Assembly: GCA_024403335.1 (NCBI GenBank)
Contig: JAKSSA010000014.1
Location: 1 to 40,671, forward strand
Origin: Lachnospiraceae bacterium
GTDB lineage: Bacteria; Bacillota; Clostridia; Lachnospirales; Lachnospiraceae
Reading direction: 5' to 3'
Length of the DNA: 40,671 nt
Shown: one piece after another, positions 32,600 to 40,671 of the stretch
Layout: every line of letters starts with the position of its first letter
How positions within the stretch are numbered: position 1 is the first letter of the stretch
Made by a program: the position numbers and the translations under genes
Notes under the pieces: generated by a model
What the model was told of the DNA's origin: nothing
The model's database searches: none
The model's input: only the letters and a program-made list of their open reading frames with translations

Positions 32600-32746
32600 T
32601 TTACATATTCATTTCTTTGCATATTTGGAGTTTACATATTCGCTTCTTTGCATATTCAGGTCTTGAAATATTTAGGTTTAAAATATTCAGCATATTCATT
32701 TCTTTACATATTTAAGTCTTTACATATTTCGCTGTTGAATTATAAT
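32600..32746. repeat. Degenerate TTTACATATT repeats ahead of the GH51 gene
   Basis: This fills most of the 400-base gap between the genes at 32407 and 32809. TTTACATATT occurs at 32600, 32631, 32703 and 32719, with related words (GCATATT, AAATATT) between. In each, a TATNNN hexamer follows TTTACA after exactly 16 bases; the last is the full promoter. No reading frame of note occurs here. Confidence 0.55.
32719..32746 (+). promoter_or_regulatory. Promoter of the GH51 arabinofuranosidase gene
   Basis: Plus strand: -35 TTTACA (32719-32724), 16-base spacer, perfect -10 TATAAT (32741-32746). Predicted start near 32753, leader about 56 bases, AAAGGA ribosome site six bases before the ATG. Confidence 0.72.
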
Positions 32747-32808
32747 TAATAAAGAATTAGAGGATTACGTTTTTTTCCTTAATACTTATTTTAACGAAAG
32801 GATAATTT

Positions 32809-34899
32809 ATGAAAAAAACTATCAAAATATACGAAGATGTCAAAGCTGACATCTCTCCGGAAATGACCGGTCTGTTTTTCGAAGATATTAACTATGCTGC
32901 TGATGGTGGCCTTTATGCAGAAATGCTTGAAAACCGCCATTTTGAATTTTACAAAGCAAGCGGGCATATGAGCGATTTTTATATAGAACACGACAATCTT
33001 TATGCCTGGGAAAAATATGGCGACTGCGAAATGAAAATTGTCATGGCAAGCCCTGTTGCTTCGGAAAATCCTCATTATTTAAGATTTAAGGCAAAACAAG
33101 CCGGTGCGGGCTTCACAAATAAAGCCTATGACGGAATATGCGTAAAAAAATCTCACAAATATAACATTTCTTTCTATTGCAGGAATTTAAGTCGCTTTGA
33201 TAATTTAACAATATCTTTACTTACAGAAAATAAAAACTCTGAAAGTTTAAACTCTGAAAACAGTATCAAAAACAATATCGAAAATAATAACAACAATACT
33301 GATAGCTGTAATGACTGTAATGGCTGTAATGACTGTAATAATATAGTAGAAAAACCTTTCTCTATAACTGTTTCGCTTGATAAATCCGATTATAATGAAC
33401 TTTGCCCATGGGTTTTATATAAGTGTTCCTTTATCGCTAATAGAGATATCCGACACGCAAAATTACTGGTAACTTTGCCGTTTCCCGGCATAGCAGAATT
33501 TGATTTCTTTTCAATGCTTCCTGATGATGCAGTAGCCGGAATATTCAGAAGAGATCTTTTTGAACTTCTTAACGATTTAAAGCCCGGATTTATTCGTTTT
33601 CCGGGCGGATGCATCGTTGAAGGCGCAACCTTGGAAAACAGATATAAGTTCAAAGATACATTAAAACCGTTAACAAACAGAAAAAACAACTGGAATCGTT
33701 GGGCTGTTCATGGAAACGATGTCTGGACTGATGGAAAACCAAAAAATCACAGCATATACGATCACTATAATCAAACCTACGGAATTGGTTTTTATGAATT
33801 CTTTCTTCTCTGTGATTTGTTAAAAGCAAAACCACTTCCCGTATTAAATGTCGGTCTTGCCTGCCAGTATCAGTCTTACGAATTAGTAGAGCCTGAAAGT
33901 GAAGAATTTGACAGTTTCATACAGGATGCACTCGATTTAATTGAATTTGCTAACGGACCGACAAACAGCAAATGGGGAAAGGTCAGAAAGGACTTAGGTC
34001 ATGAAGCACCTTTCAATCTTGAATTGCTTGGCATTGGCAATGAACAATGGGAAACTGACAAAACAAAGTTCTTCGATCGTTATTCGAGGTTTGAAATGGC
34101 AATACACGCTAAATATCCTGACATTAAGCTTATCGGTTCTGCAGGTCCGGATACCACTTCCGATAAGTACGAAGCCTCCTGGAATTACATAAGAAAGAAT
34201 TTTGAAACAAACAAAAACTTCGCCTATGCGGTTGACGAGCATTACTATGTGCCTCCAAAGTGGTTGTTTGAACACAATGATTTCTATGATAATTACGATA
34301 GAAATATCAAGGTTTTTGCAGGCGAATATGCAGCTCATCCGGCAGGAAGTATGTCCTTTAACAATCCAAAACTGAACACGCTTGAGGGTGCATTAGCTGA
34401 AGCTGCCTTTTTAACCGGAGTTGAACGCAATGCAGATGTCGTAGTTCTTTCAAGCTATGCTCCTTTATTTGCAAGACTTAACTTTGCACAATGGTCACCT
34501 GACATGATTTGGTTTGATGATGAAAAAGCCTATGGAACACCAAGCTATTATGTCCAGTGTGCATATTCCAATCTTACCGGAAATGTTGTCTTGGACACCA
34601 AAAAGCAGCACGAAGAATTAATAAAATCAAAAATTTATTACAATCCAAGTAAAGATGAAAAAACCGGAACCATCTATGTCAAACTTGTAAATGCAGGAAG
34701 TGAAACAATTGACTTTACCTTTAATGATACAAATGACAATGCTCTTGCGATTTCCGACATTTATACACTTACTCACGACTCAGTTGATGCACACAATTCC
34801 ATTGAGAATCCTGACAAGGTTTTCCTGGAACACACAAAAATTTCAAACAGTAAGTCAATAAAAATAAGTCCTTTCTCATTTAATGTCATTGTTATTTAA
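32809..34899 (+). CDS. Alpha-L-arabinofuranosidase, glycoside hydrolase family 51
   Basis: A 696-residue retaining glycosidase that releases L-arabinofuranose from arabinoxylan or arabinan fragments. Catalytic acid/base E412 lies in IGNEQWE and nucleophile E506 in FAGEYAAHPAG. Other family signs are MTGLFFEDINYAADGGLYAE near the N terminus, RFPGGCIVEG and NRKNNWNRW. No signal peptide is seen, so it should act in the cytoplasm on imported oligosaccharides. A low-complexity insert at about residues 140-182 (Asn/Ser/Glu-rich, then four Cys in CNDCNGCNDCNN) interrupts the N-terminal carbohydrate-module-like region and is encoded in part by repeated TGTAAT-type 12-base units. It is a lone plus-strand gene, without transporter or regulator beside it, closed by a strong terminator. 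Confidence 0.93.
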   Translation: MKKTIKIYEDVKADISPEMTGLFFEDINYAADGGLYAEMLENRHFEFYKASGHMSDFYIEHDNLYAWEKYGDCEMKIVMASPVASENPHYLRFKAKQAGAGFTNKAYDGICVKKSHKYNISFYCRNLSRFDNLTISLLTENKNSESLNSENSIKNNIENNNNNTDSCNDCNGCNDCNNIVEKPFSITVSLDKSDYNELCPWVLYKCSFIANRDIRHAKLLVTLPFPGIAEFDFFSMLPDDAVAGIFRRDLFELLNDLKPGFIRFPGGCIVEGATLENRYKFKDTLKPLTNRKNNWNRWAVHGNDVWTDGKPKNHSIYDHYNQTYGIGFYEFFLLCDLLKAKPLPVLNVGLACQYQSYELVEPESEEFDSFIQDALDLIEFANGPTNSKWGKVRKDLGHEAPFNLELLGIGNEQWETDKTKFFDRYSRFEMAIHAKYPDIKLIGSAGPDTTSDKYEASWNYIRKNFETNKNFAYAVDEHYYVPPKWLFEHNDFYDNYDRNIKVFAGEYAAHPAGSMSFNNPKLNTLEGALAEAAFLTGVERNADVVVLSSYAPLFARLNFAQWSPDMIWFDDEKAYGTPSYYVQCAYSNLTGNVVLDTKKQHEELIKSKIYYNPSKDEKTGTIYVKLVNAGSETIDFTFNDTNDNALAISDIYTLTHDSVDAHNSIENPDKVFLEHTKISNSKSIKISPFSFNVIVI

Positions 34900-34985
34900 T
34901 ATTGTTGTCATTTGACATTGCTGCTATTTTAATATGTCATCATTTGTTATAATTGATTTCTTTATATATATTATTGTTGTCATTT

Positions 34986-35016
34986 AAAAGAGGCTGCCAA
35001 AGTTGCAGCCTCTTTT
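34986..35016. terminator. Bidirectional intrinsic terminator between GH51 and the giant repeat protein
   Basis: Perfect 12-base-pair inverted repeat (34986-34997 with 35005-35016, seven-base loop) whose outer pairs are four A-T, giving T-runs on both strands. It lies 86 bases after the GH51 stop and 32 bases from the stop of the convergent gene. Confidence 0.85.
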
Positions 35017-35048
35017 ATTAGTGATATTCACATATTTGAATGTCATTA

Positions 35049-38000
35049 TTAATACATTGGAAAAATCACATTGCCGGATTTATCCTTAACTTTTGTAATT
35101 TGCATGTATTCCATAAAGTCTGAAAATGCTTCTTCAAGTACAATCTCTCCATCTGCAATTTCACCTTCTATAAATACCCAGCAGGTATTAACTGCATTGC
35201 TGCTATGTACTGTTGCTGTAATTGTCATCCAGAAACCTGATTTTTCAGATTTTGAATACTCGCCGGCTTCATAGTAAGTTGCAACACAGTCTTCCGGAAC
35301 ACCGTATACAACATATCCGCAGCTGCTTGAGTCGTCATACCACAAAACTGCATCTAAAGCTTCATTAATTCCACAAATCTGACAGGTTTCGAAAATACCT
35401 TCAAGAAGACCTTCCCTGATTTCAGAATTTTCAGGATCCTGGCCTGCTTTTATACTGTCACCTGCTTTCTTCATTTCTTCTGCCATAAGCTGAGCTGACC
35501 AATCGCTTCCATCCGTTGCAGAATTATTAATTCTTATATAATCCTCCATGACATGATGTGTATTAAACGAATCCGGATTTGATTTATATTCGTCATCGTC
35601 AATACCCGATTGGATTTCACAATTGCAAATAACACAATATTCCTTAATCTCCACATTATTTCCTTCAATAAGATCATAGCCATGTGTTATAGAACTTTCG
35701 CCCGTTGAATAGCGATGATTATCCGGATTATTTGCATCAAGCATATCATTTTCATAGCTGCATTTTGTACAGGTATACAACAGCTTACCGGTCTCATGAT
35801 TAAGTACATGATAATCATACTGGTGAGGTGCATCCGCAAGCTCTTCGCTTGAATAGGTCTTGCTATAGCCACAGATATTACAACTTACAACCACACAATT
35901 ATTCTCTGAATCATATTCATGCTGTGTATGGTATTCCTCAAGCAAATCTTCTGTCATCAATACTTTATCGCCACAAACCTTACATTTCTTATAATAACAG
36001 TCTTCTGTTTCATCATAATAGCATGCATAACCGTGGCTAATGAAGTTGCCCTCATAATCGTAAGTGTGACGATAAGTCTTGCCTTTACCCTCACTGTCCA
36101 CTTCATAGAATTCAGTGATTACCAGCTCACCATTCTTCATCTCATAAGTTTTGGAATAAACAAATTCATCCTCCTGATAGAATTCAATCTCCTTGCGATA
36201 AATCTCAAGTGATGCTTCATCAGTCAGGTAAAGATATGCCTTGTCAAAAACCGCTGTGAAGCTTGGTGTTACACCCTCCAACATTCCGTTATAAATGATA
36301 CTTTCTTTAAAGTAAGATCCGTCTCCATTATAAATATATTTCACTACATTATTTGGTACAGAATACAATTTTGTTGTTTCAAAAGGCATTCCTTCACAAT
36401 GACCTGGATAATTAATCATTATCACATTTCTGACATCATTTTCTCCGCTGCCGGTACATTCTGAATATGTAAACTCAAAATACGATCCACGATAAAGCTC
36501 AACCATTCCGTTTTCGTCAGCAGCGCCTGAGGGTTCAAACTCTTCTTTAACAAGTACATGATGATGCGCATCGTATACTTCGTGTGTTACCTTGTATACA
36601 CTGCTGCCATACCATTCATAAGTCAGTTTTTCACCACCTGCATAGACCGGCGGCTGATCATTTCCAACATATGTATAGTCAGACTCTTCTCTAAACATCA
36701 TTATACCGGCTTTTCCTTCTTCTGCAGTGCCATCATACTTCATTAAATTAATATACTTACCGCTTACAGCCTCCCAGTTCTCTGATTCAAGATCACCTCT
36801 GGTATAATTAGTTATTTCTGTACTATAACAGGTTGAATCCGGATATTCATCCCTACTGTAGTTACCATCATCAACATATGTAAGAGTTTCTGTCTTGGAA
36901 TATCCGCTAACTACTATGTTTATCTGATTTCCGTTTTCATTCTTAACAGAGGTATAGCCATCTTCTGTATAAGTTATAGTTTCTATAATACTGTTTTCCT
37001 TGCGTCTTATTGCAGAAACAGCTCTTCCACCTTCAAAAGTCTTTTCAAGTTCCTCCCCGTTTTCATAGAAAATGGTTTCACTTGTATATAATCCGTTTTC
37101 AATATGATACTCTCTTGTTTTTCTTCCTTCCTCGCTGAATTCGCTTGCTTCCACAACAATTTCATCATCTTCGTATGAATGTACAAATATCAGGGAATCT
37201 TCATAAAGTCTATCGTAAGACGAATTATTGGCAGTATATTGATATACCTTTCTTGCCTTTATCATCTCAATGCCTTCATAATACTCCGTCACTTCCATTA
37301 CATAACTGTCAAGATAAATGTCATGGTCTGACAAATCCGCATTAACCGGAATAGGAGTTTCATCTTCTGTTACAAGACTTATTATTTCTCTTGTTGTAAA
37401 TTCTCCATTAAGAACTACACATTCATTGAGTGAATAAGAACTAACCTTATCTATTTTATTTCCATATTCGTCATATTCAAACTCTTCTGACAAAATAACA
37501 TGGTCGTGCTCATCAGATACCTCATGAAGCAAAGATTTTGCAATACCATACTCATAAGTATAAGTATATTCTTCCTTGCGTTCAAGTTTCCATTCTGAGT
37601 TGATTGCGTCATAAACATAATTATATGTATAGTTCTTAATACACTCATACTCAGCTTTTTGTTCACCTGAAGCGCCCATTCCACGATGTTCACTGGTAAC
37701 AAGCTTTGTTGTCGGAACATCACCCTCTGATGTAATCTGAGTTGTTACATAGTTATAATGACTTGTAAGTGAAGGTATTTCACAAGGCTGATATTCATAT
37801 TCAAAAGAATCTTTATGTCCGTTTGATAAAAGAATTTCCTTCTTTACTACTCTGCTTTTTTCATCGCACTCAATAATGGTTGTCTTACCATCAGCCCCCT
37901 CTGTTTTAACAGATTTAATGGTCTCCCCATCTTCAGCATAGATAGTAGTAATAACAATACCGAAGTTTTTGGTTTCAACAGACTGAAGCTTCTTTCCGCC

Positions 38001-40671
38001 ATCATCGCCATAGCTTGTGATTCTTTCGCCATCTTCAAGTTTTTCCCAGTATGTAGTCTTGGTTCCATCAGTACGATAATTAATTACAACCTTTTCTATT
38101 GTGCCTTCTAAATCTTCATCGCCACAGGCATACTGAACAAACTTGTCCCTTGTATTACCTTCGCCATAATAGGTTGTAACTGTCTCAAGCTTTCCATTGT
38201 TACTATTATAAGTACACTCTTTAACCTTTGAATTATCAGAATTATACTGAATGAATTCTACACGTGTTCCGGCTGTATTATATCTTGTTTTACTTACAAC
38301 ATAATCGCCATCATAGCGCATTTCTGCCTTTTTCAGATAATCTTCATCTAAGGTTACATCCATTCTGTCACTGCCGGTTTCTGTTTCATAGGTTGTCGTA
38401 ACAACATATTCACCGTATTCATTTTCAGTTGCATCTGTAACTATTCTGTTAATGCCGTTTTCAATTGCATATCTGTAAGCAGGCGAATCATATTTACATA
38501 CAATTACAACATTCTCACAATTAGAAAATGCGTTATCTGCTATAGATGCACCGATAGCTGTAACTGCCGTAAAATCTGCTTCGGCAAGCTGGAAACAATT
38601 ATCAAATGCGTTCTCTCCTATTACAATGTCAGCATTTTTAAATACTACGCTTGTAAGATTTGTAGTTCCAAAAGCATTCCTGCCTATGTTCTGCACATAG
38701 AAATCATCTCCTGCAGATGAAAGCAAGGTTAACTCAAATGCATACTCCCCAATGGATTGTACAGATGATGGTATGTTAACCGTTGTAAGTCGTGCTGCAT
38801 TATAGAATGCAGAATCACCAATTGAAGTTATTGTATCAGGTAATGTTACTGATGTAATTGAAGCATCATCTTTGAAAGCTCCCTGGCCTATTACCTTAAC
38901 TATTCTGCCATAATCATCAATCTTGGGAATTATTATCTCGCTTTCCCAATATTTAACTCCTTCAACCTTACCCTCGCAGACAGCATATTCCTTGCCATCA
39001 ATTGGATCTGTATAACTTGAATACTTAAGATGTGTTGCCGTACATGCAGTACCGTCAGCATACTGAGAAAGATGTTCTTCTGTGTCCATACACATATCAG
39101 ATAAGCCATCTCCGTATACATGTCCTGCAGGAATCGTAACAGGTACATCATTACCGCAAATCGGGCAGTTGTATGCCTTAAGACCATCTTCTTCACAATT
39201 ACTCGGCTGCAATACTTCGACATGTACATTGCTGAACTTTTCTGCATACTCGCCACTGAAAATGTCAATATGCGAAATAATTTCACCATTTTCATTAGCA
39301 GTCTCTGTGATAGTCTTGGTATACTCTCCTGTTGCTTCATCCTTGTCATATAAGTATTCTACCTTTTCAAGTAAAAATTCAGGAGTTTCTGTTAACATAG
39401 TAACTGCTTTGCTTGTAATAACTCTCTTGTAGTCATCTGCAAAATGGCTTTCAATCTTTTGGCTTATAAGCAGATTCTCAGGATCCGTTACATCAAAAAT
39501 ATAGCGAATTTCATAATTAAGATTTGCCTCACCAACTTCCTTGGTGCCGCTTTCAACTATACGATATGCACTTGTAAGATAACCGTCTGTATAATAATAG
39601 AATGTTCTGTCAGATGTCGTCTTCATGACAATTATAAATCTCTCATCATAAGTATATACATCACCATTCATATTATCATAAATTGTAATTTGTGAGACAT
39701 ATCCGTCCTCATTGAAATCATAAATATAAGATTTGTTCTTAGTCGATTCTCCGGCAGTATTAATCTCAATTTCAGAAGTAAGCAATGATTCAAAGTTCTT
39801 ATACAATCTTTCACCGCTTATTGCATCGTAGAAGGCTGTTGAACGTCCTACTATAGTCCTATGACCATCACGATATTGTGTTTCATCGCTGGAAATATAA
39901 AGTTCATTTTCATCATATCTTACTTCACTTGTCATCCTGCTGATTTCACTTAAATCATCTAAATAAGTGTATTCATAGATAAATACTTTTTCTGATTCAG
40001 TTAAGACAAGTCTGTTGACCATTTCATAATCATCATCCGGGCCATCAGAAACTAAAGCGAATAAATATGTGTTGGTTCCATCTTCCGTATTTCTTATAAG
40101 TTTTTCATAATCTGTAACTTCAAAGAGCAAATACATATCAAGTGTACTTGTTTCATCTTCATCAAGATACTGAACTTTTGTGCCCTCTGATGTAGAATGA
40201 CCAACTCCTGCAAAGCAGTTTTCACCCTCAAGTGTAAGATAGTTATTCTCTCCACGATATTCAATATTAATAAATGGAATGTCATAATCGCCATCAGTAT
40301 CAACAGCAAATGCTCTGTTGCCTATTCTTTGGATAAATGATGGAATTGTTAAACCATCACCAAATACAGGTACATTTTCAAATGCGCCTGCACTTATTGC
40401 AACAACATTTAAGGTTTCATTAACTCCGTTTGTGTTCCTGAAAACATCTCTTGATCTGAATACAACACTCTCGTCTGACTCTGCAAAGGCTTCAGATACA
40501 CCCTTGATTGAAAGTGCAGGAGTGCCATTTTCATCCATTATCAGTTCATAAACAAATTCTGTTGCACCACAAACAATACAGCTTCCGTTTTCAAAGGTAT
40601 GGCCTCTCGGAGGCAGTTCAATCTCAACATTCTCTTCTTCGCAAACCCAGCATCTGCCTACCGCCGAACCG
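35049..40671 (-). CDS. Giant surface-type repeat protein (BspA-like LRR, YD-like repeats, CxxC knuckles), C-terminal part
   Basis: The reading frame is open from the window edge to 35049: at least 1873 residues with the N terminus outside. The first ATG in the window (40538) is internal, since the frame upstream still encodes CxxC knuckles. Three kinds of repeat are seen. BspA-type leucine-rich repeats at about 40250-40450 and 38500-38930 (IGDSAF, IGEYAF, IGRNAF, IGENAFDNC, with VTLPDTITSI). Long stretches of Tyr/Asp/Thr-rich strands resembling YD/RHS repeats (36000-38400 and 39200-40100; for example EYDEYGNKID). Eight CxxC knuckles (CWVC, CIVC, CPIC, CKVC, CNIC, CTKC, CVIC, CQIC), several followed by the IPAGH-type turn of Lachnospiraceae surface proteins. 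No LPxTG or C-terminal membrane segment. Likely secreted or cell-surface, for adhesion or substrate binding (inference). Confidence 0.75.
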   Translation of the reverse strand, partial: GSAVGRCWVCEEENVEIELPPRGHTFENGSCIVCGATEFVYELIMDENGTPALSIKGVSEAFAESDESVVFRSRDVFRNTNGVNETLNVVAISAGAFENVPVFGDGLTIPSFIQRIGNRAFAVDTDGDYDIPFINIEYRGENNYLTLEGENCFAGVGHSTSEGTKVQYLDEDETSTLDMYLLFEVTDYEKLIRNTEDGTNTYLFALVSDGPDDDYEMVNRLVLTESEKVFIYEYTYLDDLSEISRMTSEVRYDENELYISSDETQYRDGHRTIVGRSTAFYDAISGERLYKNFESLLTSEIEINTAGESTKNKSYIYDFNEDGYVSQITIYDNMNGDVYTYDERFIIVMKTTSDRTFYYYTDGYLTSAYRIVESGTKEVGEANLNYEIRYIFDVTDPENLLISQKIESHFADDYKRVITSKAVTMLTETPEFLLEKVEYLYDKDEATGEYTKTITETANENGEIISHIDIFSGEYAEKFSNVHVEVLQPSNCEEDGLKAYNCPICGNDVPVTIPAGHVYGDGLSDMCMDTEEHLSQYADGTACTATHLKYSSYTDPIDGKEYAVCEGKVEGVKYWESEIIIPKIDDYGRIVKVIGQGAFKDDASITSVTLPDTITSIGDSAFYNAARLTTVNIPSSVQSIGEYAFELTLLSSAGDDFYVQNIGRNAFGTTNLTSVVFKNADIVIGENAFDNCFQLAEADFTAVTAIGASIADNAFSNCENVVIVCKYDSPAYRYAIENGINRIVTDATENEYGEYVVTTTYETETGSDRMDVTLDEDYLKKAEMRYDGDYVVSKTRYNTAGTRVEFIQYNSDNSKVKECTYNSNNGKLETVTTYYGEGNTRDKFVQYACGDEDLEGTIEKVVINYRTDGTKTTYWEKLEDGERITSYGDDGGKKLQSVETKNFGIVITTIYAEDGETIKSVKTEGADGKTTIIECDEKSRVVKKEILLSNGHKDSFEYEYQPCEIPSLTSHYNYVTTQITSEGDVPTTKLVTSEHRGMGASGEQKAEYECIKNYTYNYVYDAINSEWKLERKEEYTYTYEYGIAKSLLHEVSDEHDHVILSEEFEYDEYGNKIDKVSSYSLNECVVLNGEFTTREIISLVTEDETPIPVNADLSDHDIYLDSYVMEVTEYYEGIEMIKARKVYQYTANNSSYDRLYEDSLIFVHSYEDDEIVVEASEFSEEGRKTREYHIENGLYTSETIFYENGEELEKTFEGGRAVSAIRRKENSIIETITYTEDGYTSVKNENGNQINIVVSGYSKTETLTYVDDGNYSRDEYPDSTCYSTEITNYTRGDLESENWEAVSGKYINLMKYDGTAEEGKAGIMMFREESDYTYVGNDQPPVYAGGEKLTYEWYGSSVYKVTHEVYDAHHHVLVKEEFEPSGAADENGMVELYRGSYFEFTYSECTGSGENDVRNVIMINYPGHCEGMPFETTKLYSVPNNVVKYIYNGDGSYFKESIIYNGMLEGVTPSFTAVFDKAYLYLTDEASLEIYRKEIEFYQEDEFVYSKTYEMKNGELVITEFYEVDSEGKGKTYRHTYDYEGNFISHGYACYYDETEDCYYKKCKVCGDKVLMTEDLLEEYHTQHEYDSENNCVVVSCNICGYSKTYSSEELADAPHQYDYHVLNHETGKLLYTCTKCSYENDMLDANNPDNHRYSTGESSITHGYDLIEGNNVEIKEYCVICNCEIQSGIDDDEYKSNPDSFNTHHVMEDYIRINNSATDGSDWSAQLMAEEMKKAGDSIKAGQDPENSEIREGLLEGIFETCQICGINEALDAVLWYDDSSSCGYVVYGVPEDCVATYYEAGEYSKSEKSGFWMTITATVHSSNAVNTCWVFIEGEIADGEIVLEEAFSDFMEYMQITKVKDKSGNVIFPMY

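Overview
The window looks like chromosomal DNA of a strictly anaerobic, low-GC Firmicute, most likely a gut or rumen Lachnospiraceae (Butyrivibrio/Roseburia/Lachnospira type). The grounds are AT-rich sequence with strong GGAGG ribosome sites, pyruvate:ferredoxin oxidoreductase, two [FeFe]-hydrogenase-fold proteins, bifunctional AdhE, a GH51 arabinofuranosidase, and a giant surface-type protein with BspA-like leucine-rich repeats and CxxC knuckles. No rRNA, tRNA, CRISPR array, insertion sequence or prophage was seen. Most genes are on the minus strand; only a family 2 glycosyltransferase and the GH51 gene are on the plus strand.

Layout. 1-547: start of pyruvate:ferredoxin oxidoreductase with its own promoter. 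680-3796: a three-gene unit of two PlsC-type acyltransferases around a membrane-anchored D,D-carboxypeptidase. 3979-4902: plus-strand glycosyltransferase, closed by a bidirectional terminator. 4919-13760: the centrepiece, eight tightly packed minus-strand genes in the order rex, adhE, APH-fold kinase, two thioredoxin-like [2Fe-2S] proteins, sensory hydrogenase with PAS domain, SpoIIE-type phosphatase, monomeric group B hydrogenase. 13897-16861: LysR regulator, ferredoxin-domain aldo/keto reductase and a membrane-anchored unknown. 17058-21036: yccF and a heterodimeric ABC exporter. 21204-28768: dnaX, ybaB, recR, a DUF5711-like protein, cvpA, a KDPG aldolase with an extra C-terminal domain, and a lipoprotein S11 carboxypeptidase. 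28851-31477: murG, a TSCPD protein and a truncated, membrane-anchored oligopeptide-binding-like protein. 31703-32407: a possible flagellar-regulon gene. 32809-34899: GH51. 35049 to the end: the giant repeat protein, which runs off the window.

How it fits together. Pyruvate oxidation by the oxidoreductase gives reduced ferredoxin; the hydrogenases can vent electrons as H2 and AdhE vents NADH as ethanol. Rex senses NADH/NAD+, and the PAS-bearing hydrogenase probably senses H2 or redox state and signals through the adjacent phosphatase. Having sensors, a candidate kinase/phosphatase pair and both electron sinks in one apparent operon is the main biological point of interest.

Two further themes come directly from the sequence. 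First, dnaX carries an A9 run at codons 400-403 with stop codons at once in both shifted frames, the hallmark of a slippage-made short gamma subunit. Second, short tandem repeats are unusually frequent at gene ends: in five genes they overlap the stop codon, and ahead of yccF the repeat unit is itself a promoter (TTGACA-18-TGTAAT) repeated in register. Several starts are set here by ribosome-site position rather than by the longest reading frame.
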